From the NCBI GenBank assembly GCA_001802125.1, contig MGZK01000124.1, positions 1 through 44,186 of the forward strand: a stretch of DNA of 44,186 nt, read 5' to 3'. Positions within the stretch are counted from its first letter, which is position 1. Every line of letters begins with the position of its first letter. This DNA comes from Geobacteraceae bacterium GWC2_55_20. GTDB taxonomy: Bacteria; Desulfobacterota; Desulfuromonadia; Geobacterales; Pseudopelobacteraceae. Shown here one piece after another: positions 1-8,565 of this stretch. Below the pieces are notes generated by a model, which searched no databases, was not told where the DNA came from, and saw nothing but the letters and a program-made list of their open reading frames with translations. The position numbers were made by a program, and so were the translations under genes.

Positions 1-1068
1 ATGTATCATGCTTTCGTCAAAAACTCCAATCGTTTTCAGCCAATCAGCGCGTAAAACCGCACCGAACGATCCGGTCAGAATCACATTCTTCAAAGCCTGG
101 CAACGTATACACGACTTTTCGGCAAGAACCTCGATTCCGGCCCTGATGGCGCTCTTGGCAAGCTGCACCTGGCGAATATCGTCCTGGGTAAGCAGAATCA
201 GGCGTTGCGCATCCCGGTGAAGTACAAAGGCGTTGGCGCCATTATGACTGATTATCTTGGAGGCGAGATTTGATGAAATCTCACCTGCATCGTACAGTCT
301 GCCGCTTGCCTCCATGATTCCGCAGCGAAGCAGTTCAGTGATCGCTTCGATGGCCGCCGAGCCGCAAATGCCCAGCGGTTGGCCGTTGCCGATCACCTGT
401 AGCCTGACCCGGTCCTCCTCGATGCGCACCGAATTGATGGCGCCAGGCAGCGCAACCATGCCGCAGGAAAGGTTGCCCCCTTCGAAGGCCGGGCCGGCGG
501 CGGCGGAAGTTGCCCAGATCCGATCGCCGTTCAGCAGCGCGATTTCCCCATTGGTGCCCATGTCCAGGCAGAGTGTCGCATCACCCGGCTCGGCTCCGTA
601 CAGAAACGAAACCGTATCGCCTCCCACGAATCCTCCCGGCATCGGAAACAGGTATATTTCCGCGTTGCCATCCCAGTCGAGATCAACGGCCTTGAGATTT
701 GTTCCGGAAGTGTAGAGCGGGCGATAGGGTGGAAAAGCCAGCGATTTAAGCGGTAGTCCCATCAGGATGTGCTGCATGGCCGGATTGCCGGCAATGGCCG
801 CCCTACTGACATCTTCCCAGGCGATACCGCTCTGCCGGCAGAGCTCATGGGCCATGCGCAGGAGTTCCGCCCGGATCAGGTCCGTCATCTCCCGCTGCAC
901 GCTCCCGGAACTGATGGCAGCGTCCAGACGGCTGATGACATCGGCTCCGAATCTGCGTTGCGGATTCATCGCACCCAGCATCGCAATGCGTCGGCCGTCG
1001 CCGCAATCGACAAGCGACGCGGCCAGCGTGGTGGTTCCCAAATCAATGGCTAGCGCAATCTCTGGCAT
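1..1068 (-). CDS. RACo-like ASKHA-fold ATPase (DUF4445 type), 3' end cut by window
   Basis: The frame is open from an ATG at 1068 to the window edge (356 codons, no stop), so the C-terminus is missing. It starts directly with the nucleotide-binding core: phosphate-1 loop DLGTTTL near residues 9-15, GGFVGGDTVSF in the middle, phosphate-2 loop LCLDMGTNGEIAL, then TSAAAGPAFEGG and the adenosine motif GICGSAAIEAI. This order is that of the C-terminal ASKHA domain of reductive activators of corrinoid proteins (RACo). Family members often carry an N-terminal 2Fe-2S ferredoxin domain; none is present here, so another electron donor or a non-corrinoid role is possible. The start lies 1 nt after the selD stop (TGA-A-ATG), so the two are very probably cotranscribed and coupled. 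Family assignment is good; the substrate is unknown. Confidence 0.8.
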   Translation of the reverse strand, partial: MPEIALAIDLGTTTLAASLVDCGDGRRIAMLGAMNPQRRFGADVISRLDAAISSGSVQREMTDLIRAELLRMAHELCRQSGIAWEDVSRAAIAGNPAMQHILMGLPLKSLAFPPYRPLYTSGTNLKAVDLDWDGNAEIYLFPMPGGFVGGDTVSFLYGAEPGDATLCLDMGTNGEIALLNGDRIWATSAAAGPAFEGGNLSCGMVALPGAINSVRIEEDRVRLQVIGNGQPLGICGSAAIEAITELLRCGIMEASGRLYDAGEISSNLASKIISHNGANAFVLHRDAQRLILLTQDDIRQVQLAKSAIRAGIEVLAEKSCIRCQALKNVILTGSFGAVLRADWLKTIGVFDESMIH

Positions 1069-1069
1069 T

Positions 1070-2101
1070 TCAGGCAATCTCTATCAGGAACTGGCCGGAC
1101 GGCATTACCGAGCCGATTTTGCGGGTGAAAATGCCCTTGTCTTCCGCTTCGGAGATAAAACGTCCGGCATCGTCTGGGGCCAGCGCGATCAGCAGTCCGC
1201 CGGAAGTTTGCGGGTCAAACAGCGGCAGCATCCGCTCCTCGTCCATATCTTCGGAAATGTGCAGGAATGGCAGATAGTGGTCACGGTTGCGGTAACAGCC
1301 GGCCGGAACCATTCCGTCTTTGACCAACCCGGACACTCCGCTCAAAAGTGGAATTGATGCCAGCTCCAGCCTGATCGTGACCGCGGCGCCCCGCGCCATC
1401 TCGCAGGCATGGCCAATCAGGCCGAAACCGGTTACGTCCGTGGCGGCGGAGGCCTGATGTTCGATCATCATTTTCGCCGCATCCCGGTTGAGGGTTGTCA
1501 TCCACTGAACAGCGTCCTGTACCGATTCGGTCGAAGCCATCTCACCCTTGATGGCGGTGGAAATAATGCCGCATCCCAGCGGTTTTGTCAGAAGCAGAAC
1601 ATCGCCCGGCCGGGCCGTGGAGTTGCGGATGATCCGGTCCGGATTCACCAGGCCGGTCACGGACAGACCGTACTTCAATTCTTCATCCTCGACCGTGTGG
1701 CCACCCACCAGGCAGACTCCCGCTTCCCGCAGAATACTCTGCCCGCCGGCCAGCACTTCACGCAGAACCTCACCCGGCATGGAGCAGACTGGAAAGAAGA
1801 CCAGGTTCATGGCGGTTACAGGTCTGCCCCCCATCGCATATACGTCGGAGATCGCATTGGCGGCGGCAATCCGGCCAAAGGTATAGGGATCGTCAACCAG
1901 CGGGGTGATGATATCGGCCGTCTCCACCAGGGCGCACTCCGGCGATATCCGGTAAACACCGGCGTCATCGCAGGTTTCCGGACCTACCAGCAGATTTTTG
2001 TCATCGAATGTAAAAAGCCCGTCCAGGGCCTTAGCCAGGCTTGATGGGCCCAGTTTAGCGGCTCAACCGGCTGCTTTTACAAGCTGTGTAAGCTTTATCA
2101 T
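1070..2101 (-). CDS. selD: Selenide, water dikinase SelD with selenocysteine (UGA) at codon 13
   Basis: SelD makes selenophosphate from selenide and ATP, the Se donor for selenocysteine and 2-selenouridine. An ATG at 2101 opens a frame reading [12 protein letters not shown], then TGA at 2063-2065, then [13 protein letters not shown] and on into the conserved core ending at 1070. With the UGA read as Sec the protein is 343 aa, the normal SelD length, and the site falls exactly where the catalytic Cys/Sec of the family sits (G-[C/U]-A-A-K). Starting at the first ATG after the UGA (1927) would lose the catalytic residue and the N-terminal ATP-binding region. Core motifs visible: [24 protein letters not shown], and [11 protein letters not shown]. 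It lies 27 nt after alr and 1 nt before the ASKHA gene. A Sec-containing SelD is known in several bacteria; here it implies that the host decodes UGA as Sec. Confidence 0.93.
2036..2052 (-). promoter_or_regulatory. Candidate bacterial SECIS stem-loop for selD
   Basis: Ten nt after the UGA codon the selD message can form TGGGC-CCATCAA-GCCTG, a 17-nt hairpin with five pairs (two of them G-U) and a 7-nt loop. Size and distance match the upper stem-loop bound by SelB in known bacterial SECIS elements. The loop lacks the guanine common in well-studied examples, so the structure is only a candidate, although the Sec reading itself does not depend on it. Confidence 0.4.
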
Positions 2102-2128
2102 CTGTCAGATTGCTCCTGAAACCGCGTG

Positions 2129-3262
2129 TTATTTCAGATAGACTCTCGGAACCCGTTTGCTGATGCCGCAGAAAATCTCATAGGGGATCGTGCCGGCCCA
2201 GTTGGCCAGCTCTTCAGCCTGTATCGCATTGCCCTGGCCATCGGGCCCCAGCAATACCACCTCGTCACCAACCGCAACCGAAGGAATGTCAGTTACATCC
2301 AGCATGATCCAGTCCATGCAGACCGTGCCGGCCACTTTTGCCCGGCGGCCACGGATCAGCGCTTCGCCCCGGTTGGTGAGAGCGCGTGGATAACCATCGG
2401 CGTAGCCGACCGGAACACTGGCGATCAAGGTTTTACTTTCAGCTGTAAAACGTCTGGCATAGCTGACCGTGGTTCCCGCTTCAACCAGTTTGAGCATGGC
2501 AATGCGGCTTTTGAGATGCATCACCGGTTTTATGTTCAGCTTGCCCTGGAAGTCGGCGGACGGCAACGCTCCATAGAGGGCGATCCCCGGCCGCACCAGG
2601 TTGCACCCCGGTATTTCCCTCAAAAGGGAGGCAGCGCTGTTGGCAATATGGATGTAACGCGGGGAATACCCGGCCTTGCGGACCTCGGACACCGCCCAGT
2701 TGAAACGCTCGGCCTGCAGCCTGGTGAAATACTGTCCGGACTCGTCCAGTTCGTCGGCACTGGCGAAGTGCGAGATGATGCCCTCCAGGGCAATGTTCGG
2801 AAGTTTTTTCAATTCAGCCAGGAACCGCGGGGTGGAATTGTATTGCACGCCGAGCCGCCCCATGCCGGTATCAATTTTCAGGTGCAGCTGTGCCTTGCGG
2901 AACAGTTTACCGGCGGCGTGATTCAACGCCACTGCCTGCTCCATCGTGAAAACCGTCGTGGAGATGTTGTAGCCGATGCATTTACGTTCCTGTCCCGGAT
3001 ATACGCCACCCAGAAGCAGGATCGGCTTGTCGATGCCGCTTTTGCGGAGCTGGATGCCTTCCGCCAGAAAGGCCACGCCAAAGGCATTGACGCCCAGTTT
3101 TTCCAGTTCGCGGCTGATGTCCATGAAACCGTGGCCATAGGCGTCGGCTTTTACAACCGCAAGAATTTCGGTGCGAGGCGGGATTGACGAGCGGATGGTT
3201 TTAAAGTTGTGATGAAGCGCCGAAAGGTCTATTTCGGCAAGGGTGGGGCGACCGTCGTACAA
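2129..3262 (-). CDS. alr: Alanine racemase
   Basis: PLP-dependent conversion of L-alanine to D-alanine for peptidoglycan. The 377-aa length is normal for the family. The N-terminal barrel starts [15 protein letters not shown] and carries the PLP lysine in [10 protein letters not shown]; the C-terminal domain has the catalytic-tyrosine region VSYARRF and the [11 protein letters not shown] stretch. The frame begins at a TTG codon (3262) with GAGG 12 nt upstream; there is no ATG at the expected N-terminus, so a TTG start is likely. It is followed 27 nt later by selD on the same strand. About 115 nt separate it from ptsP upstream, with no clear terminator, so read-through from ptsP is possible. 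Confidence 0.95.
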   Translation of the reverse strand: MYDGRPTLAEIDLSALHHNFKTIRSSIPPRTEILAVVKADAYGHGFMDISRELEKLGVNAFGVAFLAEGIQLRKSGIDKPILLLGGVYPGQERKCIGYNISTTVFTMEQAVALNHAAGKLFRKAQLHLKIDTGMGRLGVQYNSTPRFLAELKKLPNIALEGIISHFASADELDESGQYFTRLQAERFNWAVSEVRKAGYSPRYIHIANSAASLLREIPGCNLVRPGIALYGALPSADFQGKLNIKPVMHLKSRIAMLKLVEAGTTVSYARRFTAESKTLIASVPVGYADGYPRALTNRGEALIRGRRAKVAGTVCMDWIMLDVTDIPSVAVGDEVVLLGPDGQGNAIQAEELANWAGTIPYEIFCGISKRVPRVYLK

Positions 3263-3376
3263 AATATGGATACCTCTGAATGCCTGTCGAATTTTAAATG
3301 CGGACGGAATCTGTTGACCGCGTAAAATATCATGCCTGCAACCGGCTGTAAAGCGGTGCGTGCAAGCAGGAATACT

Positions 3377-5722
3377 TTACAAGGACAACTTCTTGCGCGC
3401 ATTCGCCAGGCAGCGCCTGATATCGGCGCTGCTGCGGCAGGCCAGAACGGTTCGCGCCAGCTTGCGGCAGGCGTCCATGCCGTGGTTGCGGATGGCCTGT
3501 TTGACGACCGGGATACTGGGGGCGGAAAGGCTGAATTCGCGGATACCCATGCCGGCCAGCAACAGCGCATTCAGCGGATCAGCGGCCATTTCGCCGCAGA
3601 CCGATGCTTTCTTGCCTGCCTTGGCCGCCGCGTCGGCGACCCGTTTGATCGAATGCAGAATGGCCGGGTGGTGCGGGTCGTAGTACTGCTTGACGCGGGA
3701 GTTGTTGCGGTCGGCCGCCAGCGTGTACTGAATCAGGTCATTGGTGCCGATGCTGACATAGTCCACTTCCCGCACCAGGTATTCGATGATCTGCACCGCA
3801 GCCGGGATTTCGATCATGATTCCGAACGGGATGTAACCGCGCACATCGTGCCCCTCGCGCAGCAGTTCGTTTCTGACCAGGGTCATGATCTCCCTGATCT
3901 GGCGGATCTCGTCCAGGCTGCTGATCAGGGGAAACATCACGGTCGGGTTGCCGGCCTGGGAAGCCAGTAGTATCCCGGCCAACTGTTCCTTGAAGATGTC
4001 CTGGCGCTCCAGCGATACCCGGATCGAGCGCCATCCCAAAAACGGATTATCCTCGGCGGGATAGGAGAAATATGGCAGCCCCTTGTCGCCGCCGATATCC
4101 AGCGTCCGGATGTTGACGGTCTGTCCGGGAAATCCTTCCAGTATCTTGCGGTAGATGTTGGCCTGTTCCTCGCGGTTCGGGAAAGCTGAACGGGCCATGT
4201 AGGGAAATTCGGTGCGGTAAAGCCCGACCCCCTCGGCGCCGTGCAGGTTTGCTACCTTGACATCGGAAATCAGGCCGATGTTGGCGCTCAGTGTGATGGC
4301 GATACCGTCGGTTGTGACAGCCGGCAGGTTGCGCAACCCCTCCAGCTCCTTCATGCGCGTGCTATGGTCATGTTCCAGCCGGACATATTCCTTTTTTATG
4401 GCTGCGTCCGGATTAAGGTAGATGTGTCCGGAGGTGCCGTCCACGATGATTTCATCCTTGACGTTGGCGGCCGACATCAACCCTTCGATGCCGAGTACGG
4501 CGGGAATTCCCAGCGACTTGGCCATGATCGCCGCATGCGAGTAGGCGTTACCCTTCTCGGTCACGATCCCCAGGATCTTGTCATGGTCGAGCATGGCCAG
4601 GTTGGAGGGGAAGATCTCCTCGGCAACGATCACCCTTTTTTCCTTCAGCATGATGTCACCGGTGTTGTTGCCGACAATCACATCGATGATGCGCCTGCCG
4701 ATGTCATCCATGTCGGCCGATCGCTCACGCAGATACGGGTCGGCCATGTCGGAAAAAGCCTGGATATAGTGCTGCACGACATCGTGGACGGCCCGGCTGG
4801 CCCCTACTCCTTTATCGATCAGGTCAATCACCTTGGACGAGAAACCGCGATCTTCCAGGATCATCAGGTGGGTATGGAAAATGGCGGCGTCATCGGCGGA
4901 GAGTGTTTCGCTGACCCGCTTTTCCATGTAGATGGTCTGGATCTTGGTCTTTTCAAGCGCGATATTGAACTTTTCCAGCTCCTCCGACTTGCTGCCGACC
5001 CTGGCCAGTTTCACCACCTTGTCGTTGAAGCGGTCGAGTATGTAGACCTTGCCGTGGCTGAAGCCCCCCGATACGGCGGTGCCCGACAGCGACCTGGATC
5101 TGGAAGTCCGCTTGTCGGCACTCTTTGAAGGTTTCGCACCGTTGAGCGAGCCGTTTTTTACCTTGGCCAGCTCCTGCTCAAACCAGGCCCGCTCCTGTTC
5201 CTTGTGCTGGATGGAATCAAGCAACCTGGCATTGTGGATGATGCTGCCGATCTGAAATGTGATCGTGCGCAGCGCGCTGATTTCATCCTCGCTAAAACGG
5301 CGCGCCTCTCGGGTCTGAACAACGATTGCTCCGATCGGAGCCTTATGCTCGAACAGCGGCAGCCCCAAAAAGGAGAGGAAACGTTCTTCCTTTGATTCCT
5401 TGAAATATTTGTAGCGCGGGTGAGAAGGGGCGTTGTCGGTCATGACCATGTCGCGGCTTTCCACCGCCAGGCCGGTCAGACCTTCATGGACTTTCATCGA
5501 TACCCGGTTAATCGAGGCTTTCGAGAGCCCCTTGGTGGCCTTCAACACCAGTGTCTCGCCGTCAGCCTCAAGCAGGTAGATCGAACAGACATCGCTGCCC
5601 ATGCGCTTTGCTACCAATGTCACTATATTGTCGAGGGTTTCCTGCAGGTCGTGTGAATGTAATATGATCGTGCTGATATCTTCGAGGGTACGCAAACTGA
5701 GCGATTGCTGGGTTTCTTTCAT
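3377..5722 (-). CDS. ptsP: GAF-domain phosphoenolpyruvate-protein phosphotransferase (EI-Ntr type)
   Basis: A PtsP-type enzyme I that moves phosphate from PEP to an HPr/NPr carrier in the regulatory (nitrogen) phosphotransferase chain; cytoplasmic. Domain order: N-terminal GAF sensor (about residues 15-165), linker, PEP-utiliser N-terminal domain, the swivelling domain with the phospho-histidine in NAYSHAAIMAKSLGIPAVLG (His codon at 4535-4537), and the TIM-barrel PEP-binding domain (TEFPYMARSAFPNREEQ, DIGGDKGLPYF, FGIMIEIPAA, SIGTNDLIQYTLAADR, CGEMAADP). A GTG 18 nt upstream (5740) is also in frame, but the ATG at 5722 has GGGG about 7 nt before it and is preferred. It has no PTS HPr partner in the window. 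It is divergent from the TPR gene. Confidence 0.95.
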   Translation of the reverse strand: MKETQQSLSLRTLEDISTIILHSHDLQETLDNIVTLVAKRMGSDVCSIYLLEADGETLVLKATKGLSKASINRVSMKVHEGLTGLAVESRDMVMTDNAPSHPRYKYFKESKEERFLSFLGLPLFEHKAPIGAIVVQTREARRFSEDEISALRTITFQIGSIIHNARLLDSIQHKEQERAWFEQELAKVKNGSLNGAKPSKSADKRTSRSRSLSGTAVSGGFSHGKVYILDRFNDKVVKLARVGSKSEELEKFNIALEKTKIQTIYMEKRVSETLSADDAAIFHTHLMILEDRGFSSKVIDLIDKGVGASRAVHDVVQHYIQAFSDMADPYLRERSADMDDIGRRIIDVIVGNNTGDIMLKEKRVIVAEEIFPSNLAMLDHDKILGIVTEKGNAYSHAAIMAKSLGIPAVLGIEGLMSAANVKDEIIVDGTSGHIYLNPDAAIKKEYVRLEHDHSTRMKELEGLRNLPAVTTDGIAITLSANIGLISDVKVANLHGAEGVGLYRTEFPYMARSAFPNREEQANIYRKILEGFPGQTVNIRTLDIGGDKGLPYFSYPAEDNPFLGWRSIRVSLERQDIFKEQLAGILLASQAGNPTVMFPLISSLDEIRQIREIMTLVRNELLREGHDVRGYIPFGIMIEIPAAVQIIEYLVREVDYVSIGTNDLIQYTLAADRNNSRVKQYYDPHHPAILHSIKRVADAAAKAGKKASVCGEMAADPLNALLLAGMGIREFSLSAPSIPVVKQAIRNHGMDACRKLARTVLACRSSADIRRCLANARKKLSL

Positions 5723-5771
5723 CGGAATGCCCCGTTGCACTGGATTTCTGGGGAGTATAGATGTTTTTTAA

Positions 5772-5800
5772 TTGAAAGTAAAACACTGATGACCGATATA
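5772..5800 (+). promoter_or_regulatory. Candidate sigma70 promoter for the TPR/TatD genes
   Basis: TTGAAA (5772-5777), a 17-nt spacer and GATATA (5795-5800), about 70 nt before the TPR start codon. Placement fits; the -10 is only fair. Confidence 0.35.
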
Positions 5801-5867
5801 CGCTGGAAATGTCCCGGAGTGTCTGCTATCTTGGTCAACGATTTCAATCGGAGACAGGGGATTAGTT

Positions 5868-6665
5868 ATGAGCGACACAGTTATCAATCCGGACATAAAA
5901 AAGGGGCTTGACCTGCTCGACTCGGGCAAGATCAAAGATGCGATCGTAATATTTCTGGGGTATTGGAACAACCACAAGGGTGAGCCGGACAGCTGGTTCT
6001 ATCTCGGTGACGCGCTGGCCGAGAACGGACAGCTGGACGATGCGATCGAGCGTTACCGGGAAGGGCTCAAGCTGGCTCCGGAGGATGTTGATGCGCTGAC
6101 CACGCTGGGAGACATGCTCTTTGAAGCCGGAAAGCACAAGGACGCCATCGCCTGTTATAAAAAAGTGCTGGATATAGACCCGAAGGACGCCGACGCGCTG
6201 GTCAGCATCGGACTGGTTCACGGCAGCCAGGAACGCGGTGACGAGGCCATCAGCGCTTTTGAACAGGCTCTTGAACTGGAGCCGGATAATGTCTTCGCCT
6301 GGAATGCTCTGGGTGACGCGCTCTATGGCAAAGGCGATGTGGAAGGGGCGATCGACGCCTTTGAAAAAGGGGTCGAGATTGACCCCGAGGATCCGGTGGC
6401 CCATTTCAACCTGGGGGAACTGTTATACGACCTGGAAGAACTGGAGGAAGCCGAGGAGGAATGTCTGGAAGCGATTCGCCTGGACCCGGCCTACGGCATG
6501 GCCTACCTGACCCTGGGAGGCATCTGCATGGACCAGGATCGCACGGCCGAAGCGATCGCATTTTTTGAAAAGTATCTGAAATATGAGACCTCGTCGCAGG
6601 CGGCCGAAATGATTGCCGAAGTCAAGGCGGTTGTGGAAGGTCTCAAGGAAGAGTTGAAGGGATAG
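5868..6665 (+). CDS. TPR-repeat protein
   Basis: A 265-aa acidic protein made almost wholly of tetratricopeptide repeats of 34 residues, about six, e.g. PDSWFYLGDALAENGQLDDA, PDNVFAWNALGDALYGKGDV and PVAHFNLGELLYDLEELEEA. There is no signal peptide or membrane segment, so a cytoplasmic protein-protein scaffold is expected; partners cannot be read from sequence. The start ATG has GGGGAT upstream. The stop is 3 nt from the start of the TatD fusion gene, so the two form an operon. TPR proteins are too generic to name a pathway. Confidence 0.92.
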   Translation: MSDTVINPDIKKGLDLLDSGKIKDAIVIFLGYWNNHKGEPDSWFYLGDALAENGQLDDAIERYREGLKLAPEDVDALTTLGDMLFEAGKHKDAIACYKKVLDIDPKDADALVSIGLVHGSQERGDEAISAFEQALELEPDNVFAWNALGDALYGKGDVEGAIDAFEKGVEIDPEDPVAHFNLGELLYDLEELEEAEEECLEAIRLDPAYGMAYLTLGGICMDQDRTAEAIAFFEKYLKYETSSQAAEMIAEVKAVVEGLKEELKG

Positions 6666-6668
6666 CCG

Positions 6669-8054
6669 ATGAGCGATTCAAAGCCGATGCTGATCGATTC
6701 CCATGCCCATATCTACTATCATGATTATGCGGGCGATTTCGACGAGATGCTGGCGCGTGCCGCCGATGCCGGAGTGGCGGCCATGGTCGTGGTCGGTACC
6801 GATATCGAATCCAGCCGCGAATCGGTCGAGCTGGCGGAAAAGTACCCGCAGCTGTATGCCGCGGTCGGAATACACCCCCACGATGCCGGGCGTGTCACCG
6901 AAAAATGCTACGACGTGATCCGCGAACTGGCCCAATCAAGCACCAGGGTCGTCGCGATCGGCGAGATCGGACTGGATTTCTACCGCGACCGCTCACCGCG
7001 CGATGTCCAGGAAACTGTATTCCGCCGTTTCCTGCGGATGGCTGACGAACTGAAGCTGCCGGTCATCATCCACGATCGCGATGCCCATGAGCGGGTCATG
7101 TCGATCCTGCGGAAAGAGGCGGTGCGCAGCGGTGTGCTGCACTGTTTCTCCGGCGATGCGGAAATGGCCGCCATGGCGATTGCGATGGGGTTCCACATCT
7201 CGATCCCCGGAACGATCACCTATCCGTCGAACGAGGCCTTGCGGGACGTGGTGCGGGCCGTGAACATCGACCGCATGCTGGTGGAGACCGACTGCCCCTA
7301 CCTGACCCCGGTGCCTTTTCGCGGCAAGCGTAACGAACCGGCCCACGTGTTGCTCGCGGCAGAGAAGGTCGCCGAGCTGAAGGGGCTGACCCTGGCCGAC
7401 GTGGCCCGCATCACCACCAAGAACGTGCGCGACCTGTTCGGTATCCGCCTCTGGGACCAATCGACCAAGATCGCCTACCGCATCCGCAACTCGCTCTACC
7501 TGAACATCACCAACCGCTGCTCCAACCGCTGCAGTTTCTGCGCGAAGTTCGACAATTTCACCGTCAAGGGGCACAACCTGTTGTTGGACGGCGAACCCTC
7601 TTTCGAGGAGGTGATGTCGGCCGTGGGGCAACCCGAGGGTATCGATGAAGTGGTCTTCTGCGGCTACGGCGAGCCGCTGATCCGGCTTGAGCTGGTCAGG
7701 CAGGTGGCGGGCGAGCTCAAGCGCCGCGGCTACCGCATCCGCATCAACACCGACGGCCAGGCCAACCTGGTGCATGGCCGCAACATTCTGCCCGAACTCA
7801 AAGGGCTGGTTGACAGTATCTCGGTCAGCCTGAACGCGCCCGACGCCGAAACCTACGCCGCGCTCTGCAATACCCCCTTCGGCGAAGCCGGTTTCGCCGG
7901 TGTCTGCGATTTCATCCGTGAAGCGACCCAATTTATCCCGCAGGTGGTGGCCAGCGCCGTGACCGTGCCGGGCAGCGATATCGAGGCCTGCCGCAGTCTG
8001 GCGGAATCGCTGGGGGCCGAGTTTCGAATCCGGGAATACGCCGAGGTGGGGTAG
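6669..8054 (+). CDS. TatD-family metal hydrolase fused to a TatD-linked radical SAM domain
   Basis: Residues 1-about 262 are a complete TatD-type metal-dependent hydrolase: DSHAHIYYHDY, GEIGLDFYRD, VIIHDRDAHE, LHCFSG, and ETDCPYLTPVPFRGKRNEP all present. The chain then continues without a break (about 265-461) into a short radical SAM domain: LYLNITNRCSNRCSFCAKF with Cys284-x3-Cys288-x2-Cys291 for the 4Fe-4S cluster, then VVFCGYGEPLIRLE (the GGE-like SAM motif) and RINTDGQANL. Such small radical SAM domains are known to be fused to or encoded next to TatD; their reaction is not established. TatD proteins are DNases or D-aminoacyl-tRNA-type quality-control enzymes. Overlap of functions cannot be read from sequence. 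It follows the TPR gene by 3 nt and converges on tRNA-His. Confidence 0.92.
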   Translation: MSDSKPMLIDSHAHIYYHDYAGDFDEMLARAADAGVAAMVVVGTDIESSRESVELAEKYPQLYAAVGIHPHDAGRVTEKCYDVIRELAQSSTRVVAIGEIGLDFYRDRSPRDVQETVFRRFLRMADELKLPVIIHDRDAHERVMSILRKEAVRSGVLHCFSGDAEMAAMAIAMGFHISIPGTITYPSNEALRDVVRAVNIDRMLVETDCPYLTPVPFRGKRNEPAHVLLAAEKVAELKGLTLADVARITTKNVRDLFGIRLWDQSTKIAYRIRNSLYLNITNRCSNRCSFCAKFDNFTVKGHNLLLDGEPSFEEVMSAVGQPEGIDEVVFCGYGEPLIRLELVRQVAGELKRRGYRIRINTDGQANLVHGRNILPELKGLVDSISVSLNAPDAETYAALCNTPFGEAGFAGVCDFIREATQFIPQVVASAVTVPGSDIEACRSLAESLGAEFRIREYAEVG

Positions 8055-8075
8055 GGGGGGTAAGGTTAAGGGGAA

Positions 8076-8109
8076 TGAAAAAAGGCCGCGTCGGGAAGAC
8101 GCGGCCTTT
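8076..8109 (-). terminator. Rho-independent terminator of tRNA-His
   Basis: Perfect 12-bp stem AAAGGCCGCGTC / GACGCGGCCTTT with loop GGGAA at 8081-8109; read on the minus strand it ends in six T (8083-8078). It lies just after the tRNA-His 3' end and may also stop transcription from the convergent TatD gene. Confidence 0.88.
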
Positions 8110-8116
8110 GAAATTT

Positions 8117-8193
8117 TGGGGTGGCTAGAGGGATTTGAACCCTCGAATGTACGAGTCACAGTCGTAAGTGTTGACCGCTTCACCATAGCCACC
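8117..8193 (-). tRNA. tRNA-His (anticodon GUG)
   Basis: 77 nt including an encoded CCA. Acceptor GTGGCT/AGCCAC plus the extra 5' G opposite C73 that marks tRNA-His; anticodon stem TACGA/TCGTA with loop CTGTGAC (anticodon GTG); T arm GAGGG-TTCAAAT-CCCTC. Confidence 0.96.
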
Positions 8194-8208
8194 ATAAAGA
8201 GACGAGAT

Positions 8209-8237
8209 AAATAAACTAAAACAGCTGATCAAGTCAA
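8209..8237 (-). promoter_or_regulatory. Promoter of tRNA-His
   Basis: On the minus strand TTGACT (8237-8232), 17-nt spacer, TTATTT (8214-8209), about 16 nt before the tRNA 5' end. Confidence 0.6.
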
Positions 8238-8305
8238 GGTAATTTTTAAATGCAGGCTTGATTTTACCCGGATCAATTTTTTAAGGCGGCCCCGACATAT
8301 AATCA

Positions 8306-8334
8306 TTGACAGGAACAAAATAGTTTGATAGATA
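8306..8334 (+). promoter_or_regulatory. Promoter of tRNA-Ala
   Basis: Consensus -35 TTGACA (8306-8311), 17-nt spacer, TAGATA (8329-8334), 15 nt before the tRNA. Confidence 0.75.
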
Positions 8335-8349
8335 CACGTTTCACTTTGT

Positions 8350-8425
8350 GGGGCTGTAGCTCAGCTGGGAGAGCGCTTGACTGGCAGTCAAGAGGTCGAC
8401 AGTTCGATCCTGTTCAGCTCCACCA
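8350..8425 (+). tRNA. tRNA-Ala (anticodon GGC)
   Basis: 76 nt with encoded CCA. Acceptor GGGGCTG/CAGCTCC carries the G3-U70 wobble pair that identifies tRNA-Ala. Anticodon stem CTTGA/TCAAG with loop CTGGCAG (anticodon GGC); D arm TAGCTCAGCTGGGAGAGC and T loop TTCGATC are standard. Confidence 0.97.
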
Positions 8426-8433
8426 AACAATTC

Positions 8434-8466
8434 AAGGGATTAGCGGAAACGCTGATCCCTTTTTTT
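8434..8466 (+). terminator. Rho-independent terminator of tRNA-Ala
   Basis: AAGGGATTAGCG-GAAA-CGCTGATCCCTT stem (one G-U pair) closed by a GAAA tetraloop and followed by seven T at 8460-8466. Confidence 0.9.
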
Positions 8467-8565
8467 GTGTTCAAAATTGACGGTGTTTTGTCAATTTGCC
8501 TGTTGACTGATTGCCGGGCTTGGCATACAGGTGAATATATTTCAATCTACGAGGCAGGGCAGCTT

